This document shows, piece after piece, positions 21,072-29,502 of a DNA stretch of 64,000 bases. Under the pieces are notes generated by a model. That model was not told the origin of the DNA. It saw only the letters and a list, made by a program, of their open reading frames with translations, and did not search any database. The stretch is from NCBI GenBank assembly GCA_963729935.1, contig CAVSPW010000005.1, positions 186,001-250,000 of the forward strand. Direction: 5' to 3'. Position 1 is the first letter of the stretch. The number at the start of each line of letters is the position of its first letter. The DNA is from CAIKMD01 sp963729935. GTDB lineage: Bacteria > Pseudomonadota > Alphaproteobacteria > ATCC43930 > CGMCC-115725. The position numbers and the translations under genes were made by a program.

Positions 21072-21821
21072 TTAGGCGCTCAATCGCGCCAAGACGTCGT
21101 CGGTCACGTCGAAATTCGCGAAGAGATTCTGCACGTCGTCGCTGTCTTCGAGCGCCTCGAGCAGTTTGAAAAGCGCCTCGGCCGTGTCGCCATCGACCGG
21201 CACGAGCGTCTTGGGCTTCCACACCACCCGGGCCGCGCTCGGCGCGCCGAAGCGTTTGTCGAGCGCGTCGCGCACCGTATTGAGCGCGTCGGGCGCGCAA
21301 AAAATAAGGTGCTCCTCGTCGTTGCTGTCGACGTCGTCGGCGCCGGCTTCGACCGCGGCCTCGAACATCGCATCGGTGGAGGCGGTCGCGGCGGGATAGG
21401 TCACTTGGCCGAGACGGTCGAAGAGAAAGCTCACGCTATTGGTCTCGCCGAGATTGCCGCCGGCTTTGGCGAAGGCCGCGCGCACGTCGCTCGCCGTACG
21501 ATTGCGGTTGTCGGTCAGGGCTTCGACGATGACCGCCACCCCGCCGGGACCATAGCCCTCATAGCGAACCTCCTCGTAATTCTCGCCCTCGCCGCCGCCG
21601 GCGCCGCGCTTGATCGCGCGCTCGACCGTGTCTTTCGGCATATTGGCCGCACGCGCGGCCAGCACCGCCGCGCGCAAACGAGGGTTGGCCGCCGGATCCG
21701 GCAGGCCGCCGCGCGCCGCCGAAGTCAGCTCGCGAATCAGCTTGGTGAAGACCTTGGCGCGCTTTTTGTCCTGCGCGCCCTTCCGGTACATGATGTTCTT
21801 GAATTGCGAATGACCCGCCAT
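21072..21821 (-). CDS. yebC: YebC/PmpR family DNA-binding or translation regulator
   Basis: A 249-residue member of the YebC/PmpR family, described as transcriptional regulators and more recently as ribosome-associated factors aiding proline-rich translation. The start MAGHSQFKNIMYRKGAQDK is diagnostic (many homologues have SKWANI). Conserved interior motifs are NMPKDTVERAIKRG and YEGYGPGGVAVIVEALTDN. It is directly upstream of ruvC, a common linkage. A role in reading the Pro-rich TolA is an attractive but unproven idea. Confidence 0.95.
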   Translation of the reverse strand: MAGHSQFKNIMYRKGAQDKKRAKVFTKLIRELTSAARGGLPDPAANPRLRAAVLAARAANMPKDTVERAIKRGAGGGEGENYEEVRYEGYGPGGVAVIVEALTDNRNRTASDVRAAFAKAGGNLGETNSVSFLFDRLGQVTYPAATASTDAMFEAAVEAGADDVDSNDEEHLIFCAPDALNTVRDALDKRFGAPSAARVVWKPKTLVPVDGDTAEALFKLLEALEDSDDVQNLFANFDVTDDVLARLSA

Positions 21822-21963
21822 GACGACCGCTACCAAATGAGGCCCCTTCAAGGGACCATACCATATATTGCGAAACCGCCGCCATCCGCGAAACCCGGCC
21901 CTGGTTCCCCCCTGATGCTGTGCTGCGGTTGATAGCGGGCCAATATGGCGGATTTGCGGCGCC

Positions 21964-22605
21964 CTAAAACCCGGCCGCCCAGACGCCGCGAATCGCAAAG
22001 CCGAGCATCAACAGGCCCGTCGCCGCCTTGGCGACCACCGGCCAGATGCCGCCGCCGAAGGAGAGACGCAAGCGCGCGGTCGCCGTGCACAGCACGGCAC
22101 ACCAGAGCGCGGCGCCGAGAATGACCGATCCGGCGATGATGATGGCGGCAGCGATGCCTTCCTGCCGGCTGTCCGAGTGACCGATCACGGCCAGCCAAAA
22201 CGCCAGGTTCCAGGGGCTACTCAGCGCCATGCCGAGACCCAAGAGATAGCTGCCGCGCATGCCGGGCACCGCGCGGCGGGGTTCGGGCGCCGCGCCGCGG
22301 CGGTGTTCGCGCCATGCTTGCCACGCGCCGAGGAGGAAAACCGCCGCGAGCAAGAATAACAGCGCCGCGCTCGTCCAGCCGAGCGCAGCGCGCGCGGCCG
22401 GACCCAACAGGAGGCCTGCACCGAGGATGACCGCGAGCGCCCAGAGCGCGTCGCCGGAACAGGCGCCGAGCCCCACGCCGAAGGCCGGTCGGAAACCTTG
22501 CGTCAGACCGCGGCGGATGATTTCGGCGTTGATCGGTCCCGGCGGCCACGCGACCGACCAGCCCAGGACGAAACCATAGGCGATCAGCGCCGCGGGATGG
22601 GTCAC
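21964..22605 (-). CDS. LysE family translocator
   Basis: A 213-residue inner-membrane protein of the LysE/RhtB exporter superfamily, which exports amino acids or other small metabolites. About six TM segments are visible, with the family signature WPPGPINAEIIRRGLTQGFRPAFGVGLGA (N-terminal G-P-x-N region) near residues 20-48. Its ATG overlaps the stop of the upstream ymdB-like gene. Substrate unknown. Confidence 0.85.
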   Translation of the reverse strand: MTHPAALIAYGFVLGWSVAWPPGPINAEIIRRGLTQGFRPAFGVGLGACSGDALWALAVILGAGLLLGPAARAALGWTSAALLFLLAAVFLLGAWQAWREHRRGAAPEPRRAVPGMRGSYLLGLGMALSSPWNLAFWLAVIGHSDSRQEGIAAAIIIAGSVILGAALWCAVLCTATARLRLSFGGGIWPVVAKAATGLLMLGFAIRGVWAAGF

Positions 22606-23444
22606 GCCACCGGCATTGCGACCGCGCCGGACTTGACCGGCGGCAGGACGGGATCGAGCTTGCCGCCCAGGCGCAGCGGCCAGATCGCGCGCGCCAGCCC
22701 GGTCGCGTCGTCGGTTTCGATGACGGCGCCGCAGACCGTCGGCTCGCCGAGCGAGACTTCGAGCCGCTCGCCGGGCAATTTGCGCACGAAGCGCGCGATC
22801 GCGGCTTCCTTCTGCATGCCGATCACGGAATCATAATCGCCGCACATCCCGACATCGGTCATGTAAGCGGTGCCCTTGGACAGGATCCGGTGATCGGCGG
22901 TGGGGGTGTGGCAATGAGTCCCGAGAACCGCCGAAGCGCGCCCATCGCAGAAATGTCCCATCGCGGTTTTTTCCGAACTCGCTTCGCCGTGGAAATCGAC
23001 GAGGATCGCGTCGACATCGCCGAGCGGATGGAGGCCGAGCACGCGATCGAGCGCCGCGAAGGGATCGTCGATCGCGTCCATGAAGAGCCGCGCCATGGCG
23101 TTGACGACCACGACCTTGCGTCCGTCCGGCAGCGCATAGACGCCGAATCCATTGCCGGGCGTGCCGGGCGGAAAGTTGATCGGACGCAGGAGGCGCGGAT
23201 CGCGCGCGATATAGGCCATGATCTCGCGCTTGTCCCAGACATGATTGCCCGTGGTGACGACGTCGACGCCGCCGGCATAGAGTTCCGCGCAAATCGTGTC
23301 GGTGATGCCGAAGCCATGCGCCGCGTTCTCGCCATTGGCGATCACGAAATCGAGGGCGAGGTCGCGCCGCAGCCGCGGCATCGCGGCGACGACCGCCTCG
23401 CGCGCGCGGCGGCCGACGATGTCACCGCAGAGAAGCAATCGCAT
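22602..23444 (-). CDS. YmdB-type metallophosphoesterase (TIGR00282 family)
   Basis: A 280-residue calcineurin-like phosphodiesterase of the YmdB family. In Bacillus, YmdB hydrolyses 2',3'-cyclic nucleotides and affects biofilm switching. Metal ligands are visible in LLLCGDIVGR, NGENAAHGFGIT, TTGNHVWDKRE, DFHGEASSEK and GTHCHTPTAD. In many alphaproteobacteria this gene follows zapA, 6S RNA and a 5-formyl-THF cyclo-ligase gene. Here the ligase gene is missing and the 6S RNA ends about 55 bases before the start codon. Confidence 0.9.
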   Translation of the reverse strand: MRLLLCGDIVGRRAREAVVAAMPRLRRDLALDFVIANGENAAHGFGITDTICAELYAGGVDVVTTGNHVWDKREIMAYIARDPRLLRPINFPPGTPGNGFGVYALPDGRKVVVVNAMARLFMDAIDDPFAALDRVLGLHPLGDVDAILVDFHGEASSEKTAMGHFCDGRASAVLGTHCHTPTADHRILSKGTAYMTDVGMCGDYDSVIGMQKEAAIARFVRKLPGERLEVSLGEPTVCGAVIETDDATGLARAIWPLRLGGKLDPVLPPVKSGAVAMPVA

Positions 23445-23498
23445 TCGCCGTCACCGCCGATGAAAGAAAGGGAAAGACCAGATCAGAAGAGGAATGAC

Positions 23499-23665
23499 GA
23501 GAAGATGGAGCCGCCTCGGCCGTCGGCATTGCTGTACCCTCGTGGCCCGCTTACGCAGGTGGGAACCATATGACGAAACCAGGGCTTCGCCAGAGACAGC
23601 TCCCTAGAGGAACATATCGGCCCCGGGGTATTGCGGCCTAACGCACCGCGCAGCCCCATCTTCTC
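23499..23665 (-). ncRNA. ssrS: 6S RNA (SsrS)
   Basis: Regulates housekeeping RNA polymerase by mimicking an open promoter. Between the zapA stop and the ymdB-like gene lie about 225 non-coding bases. On the minus strand a 10-bp perfect closing stem pairs 23656-23665 with 23499-23508, giving an RNA of about 167 nt, the usual alphaproteobacterial size. Inside it, GGCCG and CGGCC arms can extend the rod, and unpaired stretches in the middle would form the central bubble. Position right after zapA is the classical ssrS locus. Ends are estimated from the stem; I could not run the 6S covariance model. Confidence 0.8.
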
Positions 23666-23669
23666 GATA

Positions 23670-24002
23670 TCATATGTGGGACGATTCGAGCCTGGCCGCA
23701 ACCGCTTCGATGCGCGCCGCGAGCTTATCGATCCCAGCCGCCATGTCTTTGCTCTCGCCCGCATCCCCTTTCGCCCCCGGCTGGCCGTGCAGCGCTTCGT
23801 TGGCTTCGGCCAATTCGTCCGCCAAGACCAGAGCCGCCAGCACCAGGAGCCGGGCCTCGCCGGCTTGGCCGACCTGACGGGCGAAGGTGCTGACCTTGCC
23901 GTCGATCACCTGCGCCAGCGCTTGGATGCGCTCTTCATCGCCTTCGTCGCAAGCGACCGGGTAGGCGCGGCCATTGATCGTTACCGAGACCTGTTGCATC
24001 AA
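23670..24002 (-). CDS. zapA: Cell division protein ZapA
   Basis: FtsZ-ring associated protein that bundles protofilaments. The 110-residue protein begins MMQQVSVTINGRAYPVACDEGDEERI, the ZapA N-terminal beta-hairpin domain, followed by a long helix (LLVLAALVLADELAEANEAL) and a coiled-coil tail (IDKLAARIEAVAARLE). Its ATG overlaps the stop of the small coiled-coil gene upstream. The 6S RNA gene begins about 5 bases after its stop, so 6S may be processed from a longer zapA transcript. Confidence 0.93.
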   Translation of the reverse strand: MMQQVSVTINGRAYPVACDEGDEERIQALAQVIDGKVSTFARQVGQAGEARLLVLAALVLADELAEANEALHGQPGAKGDAGESKDMAAGIDKLAARIEAVAARLESSHI

Positions 24003-24187
24003 TTCTCCAAGAGCCGATCGAGCCGCAAGATCGCGTCGTCGAGCCGCGCCGCGACCAGGCTGGCGGTCTCATTGGGCGCGGCGCCGGGCTTTGCCGCAGG
24101 CTTGCGCTCGCTCGAGCGGCGCGACGCCGCTTCGAGCCTTGCAACCGCCTGTTCCAGCCGGTGGGCCGCCTGCTCCAATTCGTTCAT
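23999..24187 (-). CDS. Small coiled-coil protein upstream of zapA (DUF4164-like)
   Basis: A 62-residue protein starting MNELEQAAHRLEQAVARLEA with heptad repeats at both ends (LEQAAHRLEQAVARLE; LVAARLDDAILRLDRLLEN) and a Lys/Pro linker. The four-base overlap with zapA and the heptads support a real gene; a short coiled-coil gene before zapA is common in alphaproteobacteria. It probably works with ZapA in the divisome, which is an inference from linkage. Confidence 0.75.
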   Translation of the reverse strand: MNELEQAAHRLEQAVARLEAASRRSSERKPAAKPGAAPNETASLVAARLDDAILRLDRLLEN

Positions 24188-24290
24188 TTCCGCCCTCTCG
24201 ATCGACCACGGAGAATATTCCGGCCATCCATCCGCCGTCAACGGACGCACTTTGGCCCACCCGCGTAACCATTCCTTAGCGCATCGCCGA

Positions 24291-24392
24291 TTAAGGTTAA
24301 TCACGGGTGAATAGGCTACGCGATTTACCGGCAACCGATCATTTGTAGAAGAGAGGCCAGATAGGTTAACGTCAAAGATGCTAAGGTTAACG
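24291..24392. promoter_or_regulatory. Divergent control region with three GGTTAA boxes (CtrA-like half sites)
   Basis: Between the zapA operon and the ParB-like operon, GGTTAACG occurs at 24364-24371 and 24385-24392, exactly 21 bases apart (two helical turns), and GGTTAA again at 24295-24300. The reverse complement TTAACC matches half of the CtrA consensus. The last box sits just before the AGGGG ribosome binding site of the ParB-like gene, so a bound protein would block expression. CtrA itself is not in the window. Confidence 0.45.
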
Positions 24393-24404
24393 AATAGGGG
24401 TGAA

Positions 24405-25319
24405 ATGTCTTCCTCGGCGACCCATTGGCGACTTGACGGCTTATCGGCCAGCGCGCGCGCCACCGCCGAGATTGCCTCGCTCGGCGCCGGATTGTCGTTG
24501 TCCGTCTGGTTGACGCGGCTCATTGCGGATACCTGCACCCGCGAAGCCGCACAAGCGGGGGCGGTCGCCGATGACGCCGATGACGACGAAACCGAGGCCG
24601 ATGACACGGCCGAGGCGGAACTTGCGCCGCCGGCGGATGCGGACGAACCCGAGCCAGGCCCCGTCGCGCCAGCCGCGACCTCCGAAGCGCCGCAGGTTTC
24701 GGATCAAGCCCCGGCTGCCGGCGCCTTGATGCTGCCGGTTGCCTCGATGGCGCCCGCCAATCTCGGCACGCGCCGAAGCGATGAGACGCCCGATGCGCTC
24801 CTTGCGGATATCGCCCAGCGCGGCGTGCGGCAGCCGCTGCTGGTCCGCAGCGTCCCGAACGCGCCCGAACGCTACGACATTATCTGCGGACATCGGCGCT
24901 GGCGCGCGGCGCAACGTGCCGGCATTGCGCGCGTTCCGGCGAAGCTCACTACCGAGGACGACGCGCATGCGATTCTTGCCTCGCTGAACGAGAATCTCGC
25001 GCTCGGCGATCTATCGGCGATCGACGAAGCGCATGCCTATCTTCGTCTTTTGACTCGTTGCGCGGTCGATGCCGGCATGATCTCGCGGGCGACCGACCGC
25101 GATCGCCAGCACATCATCCGCACGGTCCGTCTTCTCGGATTATCGCCGCGCCTGCAGCAGCTGATCGCGACGGGCGCACTCTCGGCGGATCACGCCGATT
25201 TGCTGCTCGACGCGGCCAATCCCGAAGCTTTGGCCGATGTGATCACGGGCGAGCATCTCAGCCCCGAAGCCGCGCGCGAACGCCTCGATGCCACGCCCGG
25301 CGCCGAGATCGGGCCATGA
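24405..25319 (+). CDS. ParB/Spo0J-like nuclease-domain protein with PodJ-type N-terminal motif
   Basis: The ATG at 24405 follows AGGGGTGAA and is preferred to 24378. The 304-residue protein has three parts. Residues about 12-43 carry a helix ending GAGLSLSVWLTRLIADT, matching the N-terminus of the next gene. Residues 45-110 are an acidic, Ala/Pro-rich linker. Residues 115-295 hold a ParB-like domain: RGVRQPLLVRS, the box GHRRWRAAQRAGIARVP (162-178; canonical ParB has GERR, so the Glu is His), NENLALGDLSAIDEA, and a KorB-like HTH with LLGLSPRLQQLIATGALSADHA. It is not the standard chromosomal ParB, since no parA is adjacent. It overlaps the SEL1 gene by ATGA. The role is unknown; a polar DNA-binding adaptor is a reasonable guess. 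Confidence 0.8.
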   Translation: MSSSATHWRLDGLSASARATAEIASLGAGLSLSVWLTRLIADTCTREAAQAGAVADDADDDETEADDTAEAELAPPADADEPEPGPVAPAATSEAPQVSDQAPAAGALMLPVASMAPANLGTRRSDETPDALLADIAQRGVRQPLLVRSVPNAPERYDIICGHRRWRAAQRAGIARVPAKLTTEDDAHAILASLNENLALGDLSAIDEAHAYLRLLTRCAVDAGMISRATDRDRQHIIRTVRLLGLSPRLQQLIATGALSADHADLLLDAANPEALADVITGEHLSPEAARERLDATPGAEIGP

Positions 25320-26761
25320 GCAGCGATCTCGACTCGCGCTTGAATGGCGGCATCGATCCCTGGAGCCGGATCGCCATCGATGCCGCGACCCGCAGCATGG
25401 CGGAGCAAGCCGCCGCGCGCGCGGGCCTCTCGATCGAGGAATGGCTCGAGCGCGCCATTCGTCGCACATCGCTCGCTCCCGATCACGCGGATGCCCCGAA
25501 CGGGCTCGACACCGCGGCGCAGGCCCAACCGGAGGGCGGCGAGTCCGATCGGATCATCATGCCGGACGCGCTCCTCACGCCGCTCCTCGACGAGGAGCCC
25601 GAAGAGGAGGAAGGGTACGACACGCCGAAGGCTGAAAGCGCCCTGCGCAAACCATATTATCGCTGGGCGGCGATGGTGGTCGGCGCGGCGCTCGCGATCG
25701 CCGCCGGCGTGGTGAGCGCGCAATACCTCATCCCCGAACGAGCGACCGCAATCCATGTCGCGCTTGCGCCGCCAGCGCCGGTCGAGACCGCCGTACCGCC
25801 ACCGCCGGTCGAGAGCGCTGTTCCATCGGCGCAAAACGCGCCGGCGCCCCCGCCCCAAGCAGCATCGCTCGAGACGAGCCCGGCGAACGCGGCCCAGCCG
25901 GAGACGCCGGAGACCCCGAGGATCGACAATTCGCCGGCCGCGCCGGCCGCGCCGAGCCAGGCAGCGGCGCCGGCCGAGACCGCACCGAGTGCAGCAGCGG
26001 CGTCCGAGAAGCCGCCGGCGGCAGCGCGCAAATCCTTGGCGGCGAGGCCTGCACCGGCGCCGGCCGCGAAACCATCGCCGAAGACCGCAAAGGCCGAGAG
26101 CGCCGAGCCGCCAAGCGATCCGAGACGGCTGGCGCCTTGGCTCGAGGCGCATGCCAAGAACGGCGATGCCGTCGCGACCTACCGGCTGGGCGTTCTCTAT
26201 GCGCTGGGCGAAGGCGTCACCCAGGATTATCAGCGCGCGGCATCGCTCTTCAAGACCGCGGCCGAAGACGGCGTCACCGAAGCGCAGTACAACATCGCCG
26301 TCATGTACGCCGAAGGCCTCGGCATCGACCGCGACCCGACACAGGCGGTGTTCTGGTATCGCAAGGCCGCGGCGCAAGGCAGCTCCAGCGCCGCCTTCAA
26401 TCTAGGCGTCGCCTATTCCAACGGGATCGGGGTCAAACAGAGCATGGAAGAAGCGGCGCGATGGTTCCGCGAGGCCGGCGAAGCGGGCGTCGTCAACGCG
26501 CAGTTCAATCTCGGGCTGCTCTACGAGCGCGGCGAAGGCTTGGCGGCCTCACCGGTCGAAGCCTATGCCTGGTACGCAGCAGCAGCCGCGCGCGGCGATT
26601 CCGGCGCGGCACAGCGCCGCGACAGGCTCGCGAAAACGCTCTCGCCCGCCGTGCTGAAGGATGCGCAAGCGCGCGCGGAGCAGCTTCAGGCATCCATTCA
26701 AACGAGTGCCATCAGCACCCCGGCCGCAGCCATCGGCGCGCCGCCAACGCGCAAACCCTAG
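25316..26761 (+). CDS. PodJ-like membrane protein with SEL1 repeats
   Basis: A 481-residue protein. Residues about 10-51 hold the helix TRSMAEQAAARAGLSIEEWLERAI, the motif at the start of PodJ-type polar organisers of alphaproteobacteria. An acidic patch (about 92-100, DEEPEEEEG) and a single TM (about 117-139, MVVGAALAIAAGVVSAQYLI) follow. Then comes a long Ala/Pro linker and, from about residue 270, at least four SEL1/TPR-like repeats (GVTQDYQRAASLFKTAAEDG; GIDRDPTQAVFWYRKAAAQG; GVKQSMEEAARWFREAGEAG; GLAASPVEAYAWYAAAAARG), probably periplasmic. The long coiled coil of true PodJ is missing. It is coupled to the ParB-like gene by ATGA overlap. Confidence 0.85.
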   Translation: MSSDLDSRLNGGIDPWSRIAIDAATRSMAEQAAARAGLSIEEWLERAIRRTSLAPDHADAPNGLDTAAQAQPEGGESDRIIMPDALLTPLLDEEPEEEEGYDTPKAESALRKPYYRWAAMVVGAALAIAAGVVSAQYLIPERATAIHVALAPPAPVETAVPPPPVESAVPSAQNAPAPPPQAASLETSPANAAQPETPETPRIDNSPAAPAAPSQAAAPAETAPSAAAASEKPPAAARKSLAARPAPAPAAKPSPKTAKAESAEPPSDPRRLAPWLEAHAKNGDAVATYRLGVLYALGEGVTQDYQRAASLFKTAAEDGVTEAQYNIAVMYAEGLGIDRDPTQAVFWYRKAAAQGSSSAAFNLGVAYSNGIGVKQSMEEAARWFREAGEAGVVNAQFNLGLLYERGEGLAASPVEAYAWYAAAAARGDSGAAQRRDRLAKTLSPAVLKDAQARAEQLQASIQTSAISTPAAAIGAPPTRKP

Positions 26762-26934
26762 GACGCGAACTCATAAACACGCCTTCTCGCGGCTTGCCGG
26801 ACTCCACTTTCGAACCGTAAGCGGGCCTCACACACGGCAACGCTTCTCGTCCCGGATGTGCCACAAGCTGACATTAGCCGCGCCGGAATCGAGTCGGTAT
26901 TCGCACGTCGAGCGTAGAGAACGGCACCGGGAGA

Positions 26935-27846
26935 TCAATTCGACGGCGACGCCGTGCGAACACCGATAACCTCTCGTCGTAGCGCCGGCCCTAAAGTTTC
27001 GAGGAAGTCCATCACAGCGCGCACCCGTGCCGTGCGGGCAAGCGCGCGGTGCACCACCAGCCAAATCTCGACCGAGAACAGCCGCTCGGGCGGCAGCAGG
27101 CAGACGAGGTCGGGATCGCGATCGCCGGCGACGCAGGGCATGATGGTGACGCCGAGGCCGGCTTTGCACGCGGCATAATGAACGCGCGGCGAGTTCGACA
27201 TGAACACGACGCGCGCTTTCTGCGCGTGATTGGCAAGCCACGGCCCGCCGCGCAGTTGCGACCATTCCTCGGTCCAAGTGATGAGATCGAGATCGTTCAA
27301 GTCGCAAGCTTCAGGCACAAGCGCATGCGCGGCGACATAGGCTTTCGAGCCGTAGACGCCAAAGTCGATCAGACCGACGCGGCGGATAAGGTAGTCGCCG
27401 TGCTGCGGGCGGCCGGCGCGTAGCGCGATGTCGGCCTCGCGCCGCGTCAGGCTGGCGAACTCATGGCGCGCGACGACCTCCAGCGTGATTCCGGGATAGG
27501 CCTCATGGAAACGCGGCAGCTGCGGTGCAACGACGAACGCCGCGAGGTCGTCGGTGGTGGCGAGCCGCACATGGCCCGTGGCGCGCAGGTCGCGCCCCAT
27601 CGCCTCGCGCTCGACCGCCAGCACCGCCTCCTCGACCTCTTCCGCCTTGACGCGGATCGCTTCGCCGATCTCCGTCAAGCTGTAGCCGGATTGATTGCGG
27701 TCGAACAGGCGCGCGCCAAGCTGCTCCTCGAGCGTAGCAACGCGACGCCCAACGGTCGCGGCACTGCTCTTCAGCTCATGCGCCGCTTCCGTGAGGCTGC
27801 CAAGGCGCGCCACGGCGAGAAAATGTTTGAGGTCATCCCATTCCAT
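26935..27846 (-). CDS. LysR family transcriptional regulator
   Basis: About 303 residues from the ATG at 27846 (MEWDDLKHFLAVARLGSLTE); a TTG three codons upstream is also in frame. The N-terminal winged HTH (LTEAAHELKSSAATVGRRVATLEEQLG) is followed by the linker helix and a periplasmic-binding-like effector domain. It is divergent from the O-methyltransferase gene, with about 115 bases between, and probably controls it. The effector is unknown. Confidence 0.88.
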   Translation of the reverse strand: MEWDDLKHFLAVARLGSLTEAAHELKSSAATVGRRVATLEEQLGARLFDRNQSGYSLTEIGEAIRVKAEEVEEAVLAVEREAMGRDLRATGHVRLATTDDLAAFVVAPQLPRFHEAYPGITLEVVARHEFASLTRREADIALRAGRPQHGDYLIRRVGLIDFGVYGSKAYVAAHALVPEACDLNDLDLITWTEEWSQLRGGPWLANHAQKARVVFMSNSPRVHYAACKAGLGVTIMPCVAGDRDPDLVCLLPPERLFSVEIWLVVHRALARTARVRAVMDFLETLGPALRREVIGVRTASPSN

Positions 27847-27962
27847 GCGTTTCAAAAATGAAAAATGGTCCCGTAATCATTGCCGTATGTCGTTCGAATC
27901 ACAAGGATTAACGTCTCTTCCGAAGGCAAGCCATGGGCGCGTGCAGCGCCAGGGAGAGGACA

Positions 27963-28976
27963 ATGGAGCACCAAGTTCCACCGCAATCGGCCGTGATGCA
28001 CATCATCGCGGGCTACTGGCTGTCACGAACCGTCTACCTTGCGGCGAAGCTCAAGCTCGCCGACGCGGTCGGAGGCGACGGCGCGATGCTTCCCGAGATT
28101 GCCGCCAAGACCGGGACGCGCCCGGCCGAGCTCGCACGCCTCATGCGCGCACTTGCCTCGCACGGCTTCTTCAAGCGGGAGCCGAATGGCCGCTTCGTGC
28201 AGACGCCGCTGTCGGAAACTTTGCGCACCGGGACGCAAGGGAGCATGCGCGGACTGGCGGAAGCCGAGCTCGGCCATGATCATTACGAATCCTGGGGCAA
28301 TGCCGAAAGCTGCTTGCGCCAGGGCGGAACCGCCTTCGAGCGCCTTTATAACATGCCGGTCTGGCGCTATTACGCCGAGAACCCGGCGAGCGAGGCGCTG
28401 TTCGGCGAGGCGATGACCAATTTCACCGCGATCGCCAATGGCGGCATTCTGGGCAGCTACACGTTCAAGCCGACCCGCAAGGCCGTCGACGTCGGCGGCG
28501 GCTACGGCCAGTTCCTCGCGTCCATCCTCGACCAGCAGCCCGACGCCAAGGGCGTTCTGTTCGACCTGCCGACCCTCATCGGCGACGTGAAGAAGAAGGG
28601 CGCGCTCGCCCGCTACGGCAACCGCGTCGAGGCCGCGGGCGGCGACTTCTTCGAATCCGTGCCGGCCGACGGCGATCTCTACTTGCTTAAGTTCATTCTG
28701 CACGACTGGGACGCCGAGCATTCGGTCAATATCCTCAAAAACGTGCGCCGCGCGATTGCCGACAACGGAAAGCTGTCCGTGGTGGAGATCGTGCTGCCGC
28801 CGCACAACGAGCCCCATATCGGCCCGCTGATCGATCTCAACATGATGGTGATGACCGGAGGCAACGAACGCAGCGAAAACGAATATCGCGATCTGCTCGC
28901 CGAGGCCGGCTTCCGCCTCGATCAGGTGGTCGCCACCAAGTCGCCATTCAGCGTCATCGAGGCAAGCCCGGTGTGA
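27963..28976 (+). CDS. SAM-dependent O-methyltransferase (acetylserotonin/hydroxyindole O-methyltransferase type)
   Basis: The ATG at 27963 follows GGGAGAGG and gives 337 residues. The N-terminal dimerisation/winged-helix domain (LKLADAVGGDGAMLPEIAAK; LMRALASHGFFKR) is followed by a Rossmann methyltransferase domain with SAM motif AVDVGGGYGQFLASIL, the D-L-P motif, and the catalytic His in LKFILHDWDAEHS. Family members methylate hydroxyls of small aromatics, polyketides or carotenoid-like compounds. It stands alone next to a divergent LysR gene, so the substrate cannot be assigned. Confidence 0.88.
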   Translation: MEHQVPPQSAVMHIIAGYWLSRTVYLAAKLKLADAVGGDGAMLPEIAAKTGTRPAELARLMRALASHGFFKREPNGRFVQTPLSETLRTGTQGSMRGLAEAELGHDHYESWGNAESCLRQGGTAFERLYNMPVWRYYAENPASEALFGEAMTNFTAIANGGILGSYTFKPTRKAVDVGGGYGQFLASILDQQPDAKGVLFDLPTLIGDVKKKGALARYGNRVEAAGGDFFESVPADGDLYLLKFILHDWDAEHSVNILKNVRRAIADNGKLSVVEIVLPPHNEPHIGPLIDLNMMVMTGGNERSENEYRDLLAEAGFRLDQVVATKSPFSVIEASPV

Positions 28977-29502
28977 TCGCCAAGCCGCGCAATGTGAGGT
29001 GATGGGAGTAGCTAGCTCTCGTCTCGGCGCGCGATCCTACAGCGCATCTTTTTGAAAAGGTCGCCATCGGCTCAGCCATCCGTAAAGAAAGACAGCGCGC
29101 ATCACAGGGCACACGGGTGAGCCGAGCCGCCAACCTCGACGTCGTCGCCGCTTCGCGCAGCCGAAGATCGCGTGTCCGCGTAGGGTCAATCGCGTCGATT
29201 TTGAACCGGGAGCTGATTGGGCGGCGTCCGCTTTGCCCAGAAAGCGGTGGTTGTTCAGCAAGAAACGATCCGTCGCCTTCGTGCCAGAAGCGGAACTTGC
29301 GGAAAGACGGGATCAATTTGGCGCGATTACGCGGCACGCGCATGAGATCTGCGAAGCGGTGGACGACGAATTGGCAGCCAACGCAGCCAAGGCAATCCTA
29401 CGGCGACAAGTATCGCTGCTTATGCGGTTTCGGCAGGAGTAGGGCGGCCGCGGGCCGCCATCAAAGCAGCCCGCGGTCGATGAGAGCGGCGAAATCAGCC
29501 GA
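28977..29502. other. 526-base gap without a convincing gene
   Basis: Several short frames cross this stretch on both strands, but none has a ribosome binding site, family motif or normal codon bias. Arg/Ser-rich translations on both strands are typical of the non-coding dispersed repeats found in alphaproteobacterial genomes. Similar-looking non-coding sequence lies at 26762-26934, on the other side of the LysR/methyltransferase pair. I see no tRNA or terminator here. Confidence 0.5.

Noticed and set aside
26762..26934. Possible small gene after the SEL1 protein
   Set aside because: No frame with a plausible start; sequence looks like a dispersed non-coding repeat.
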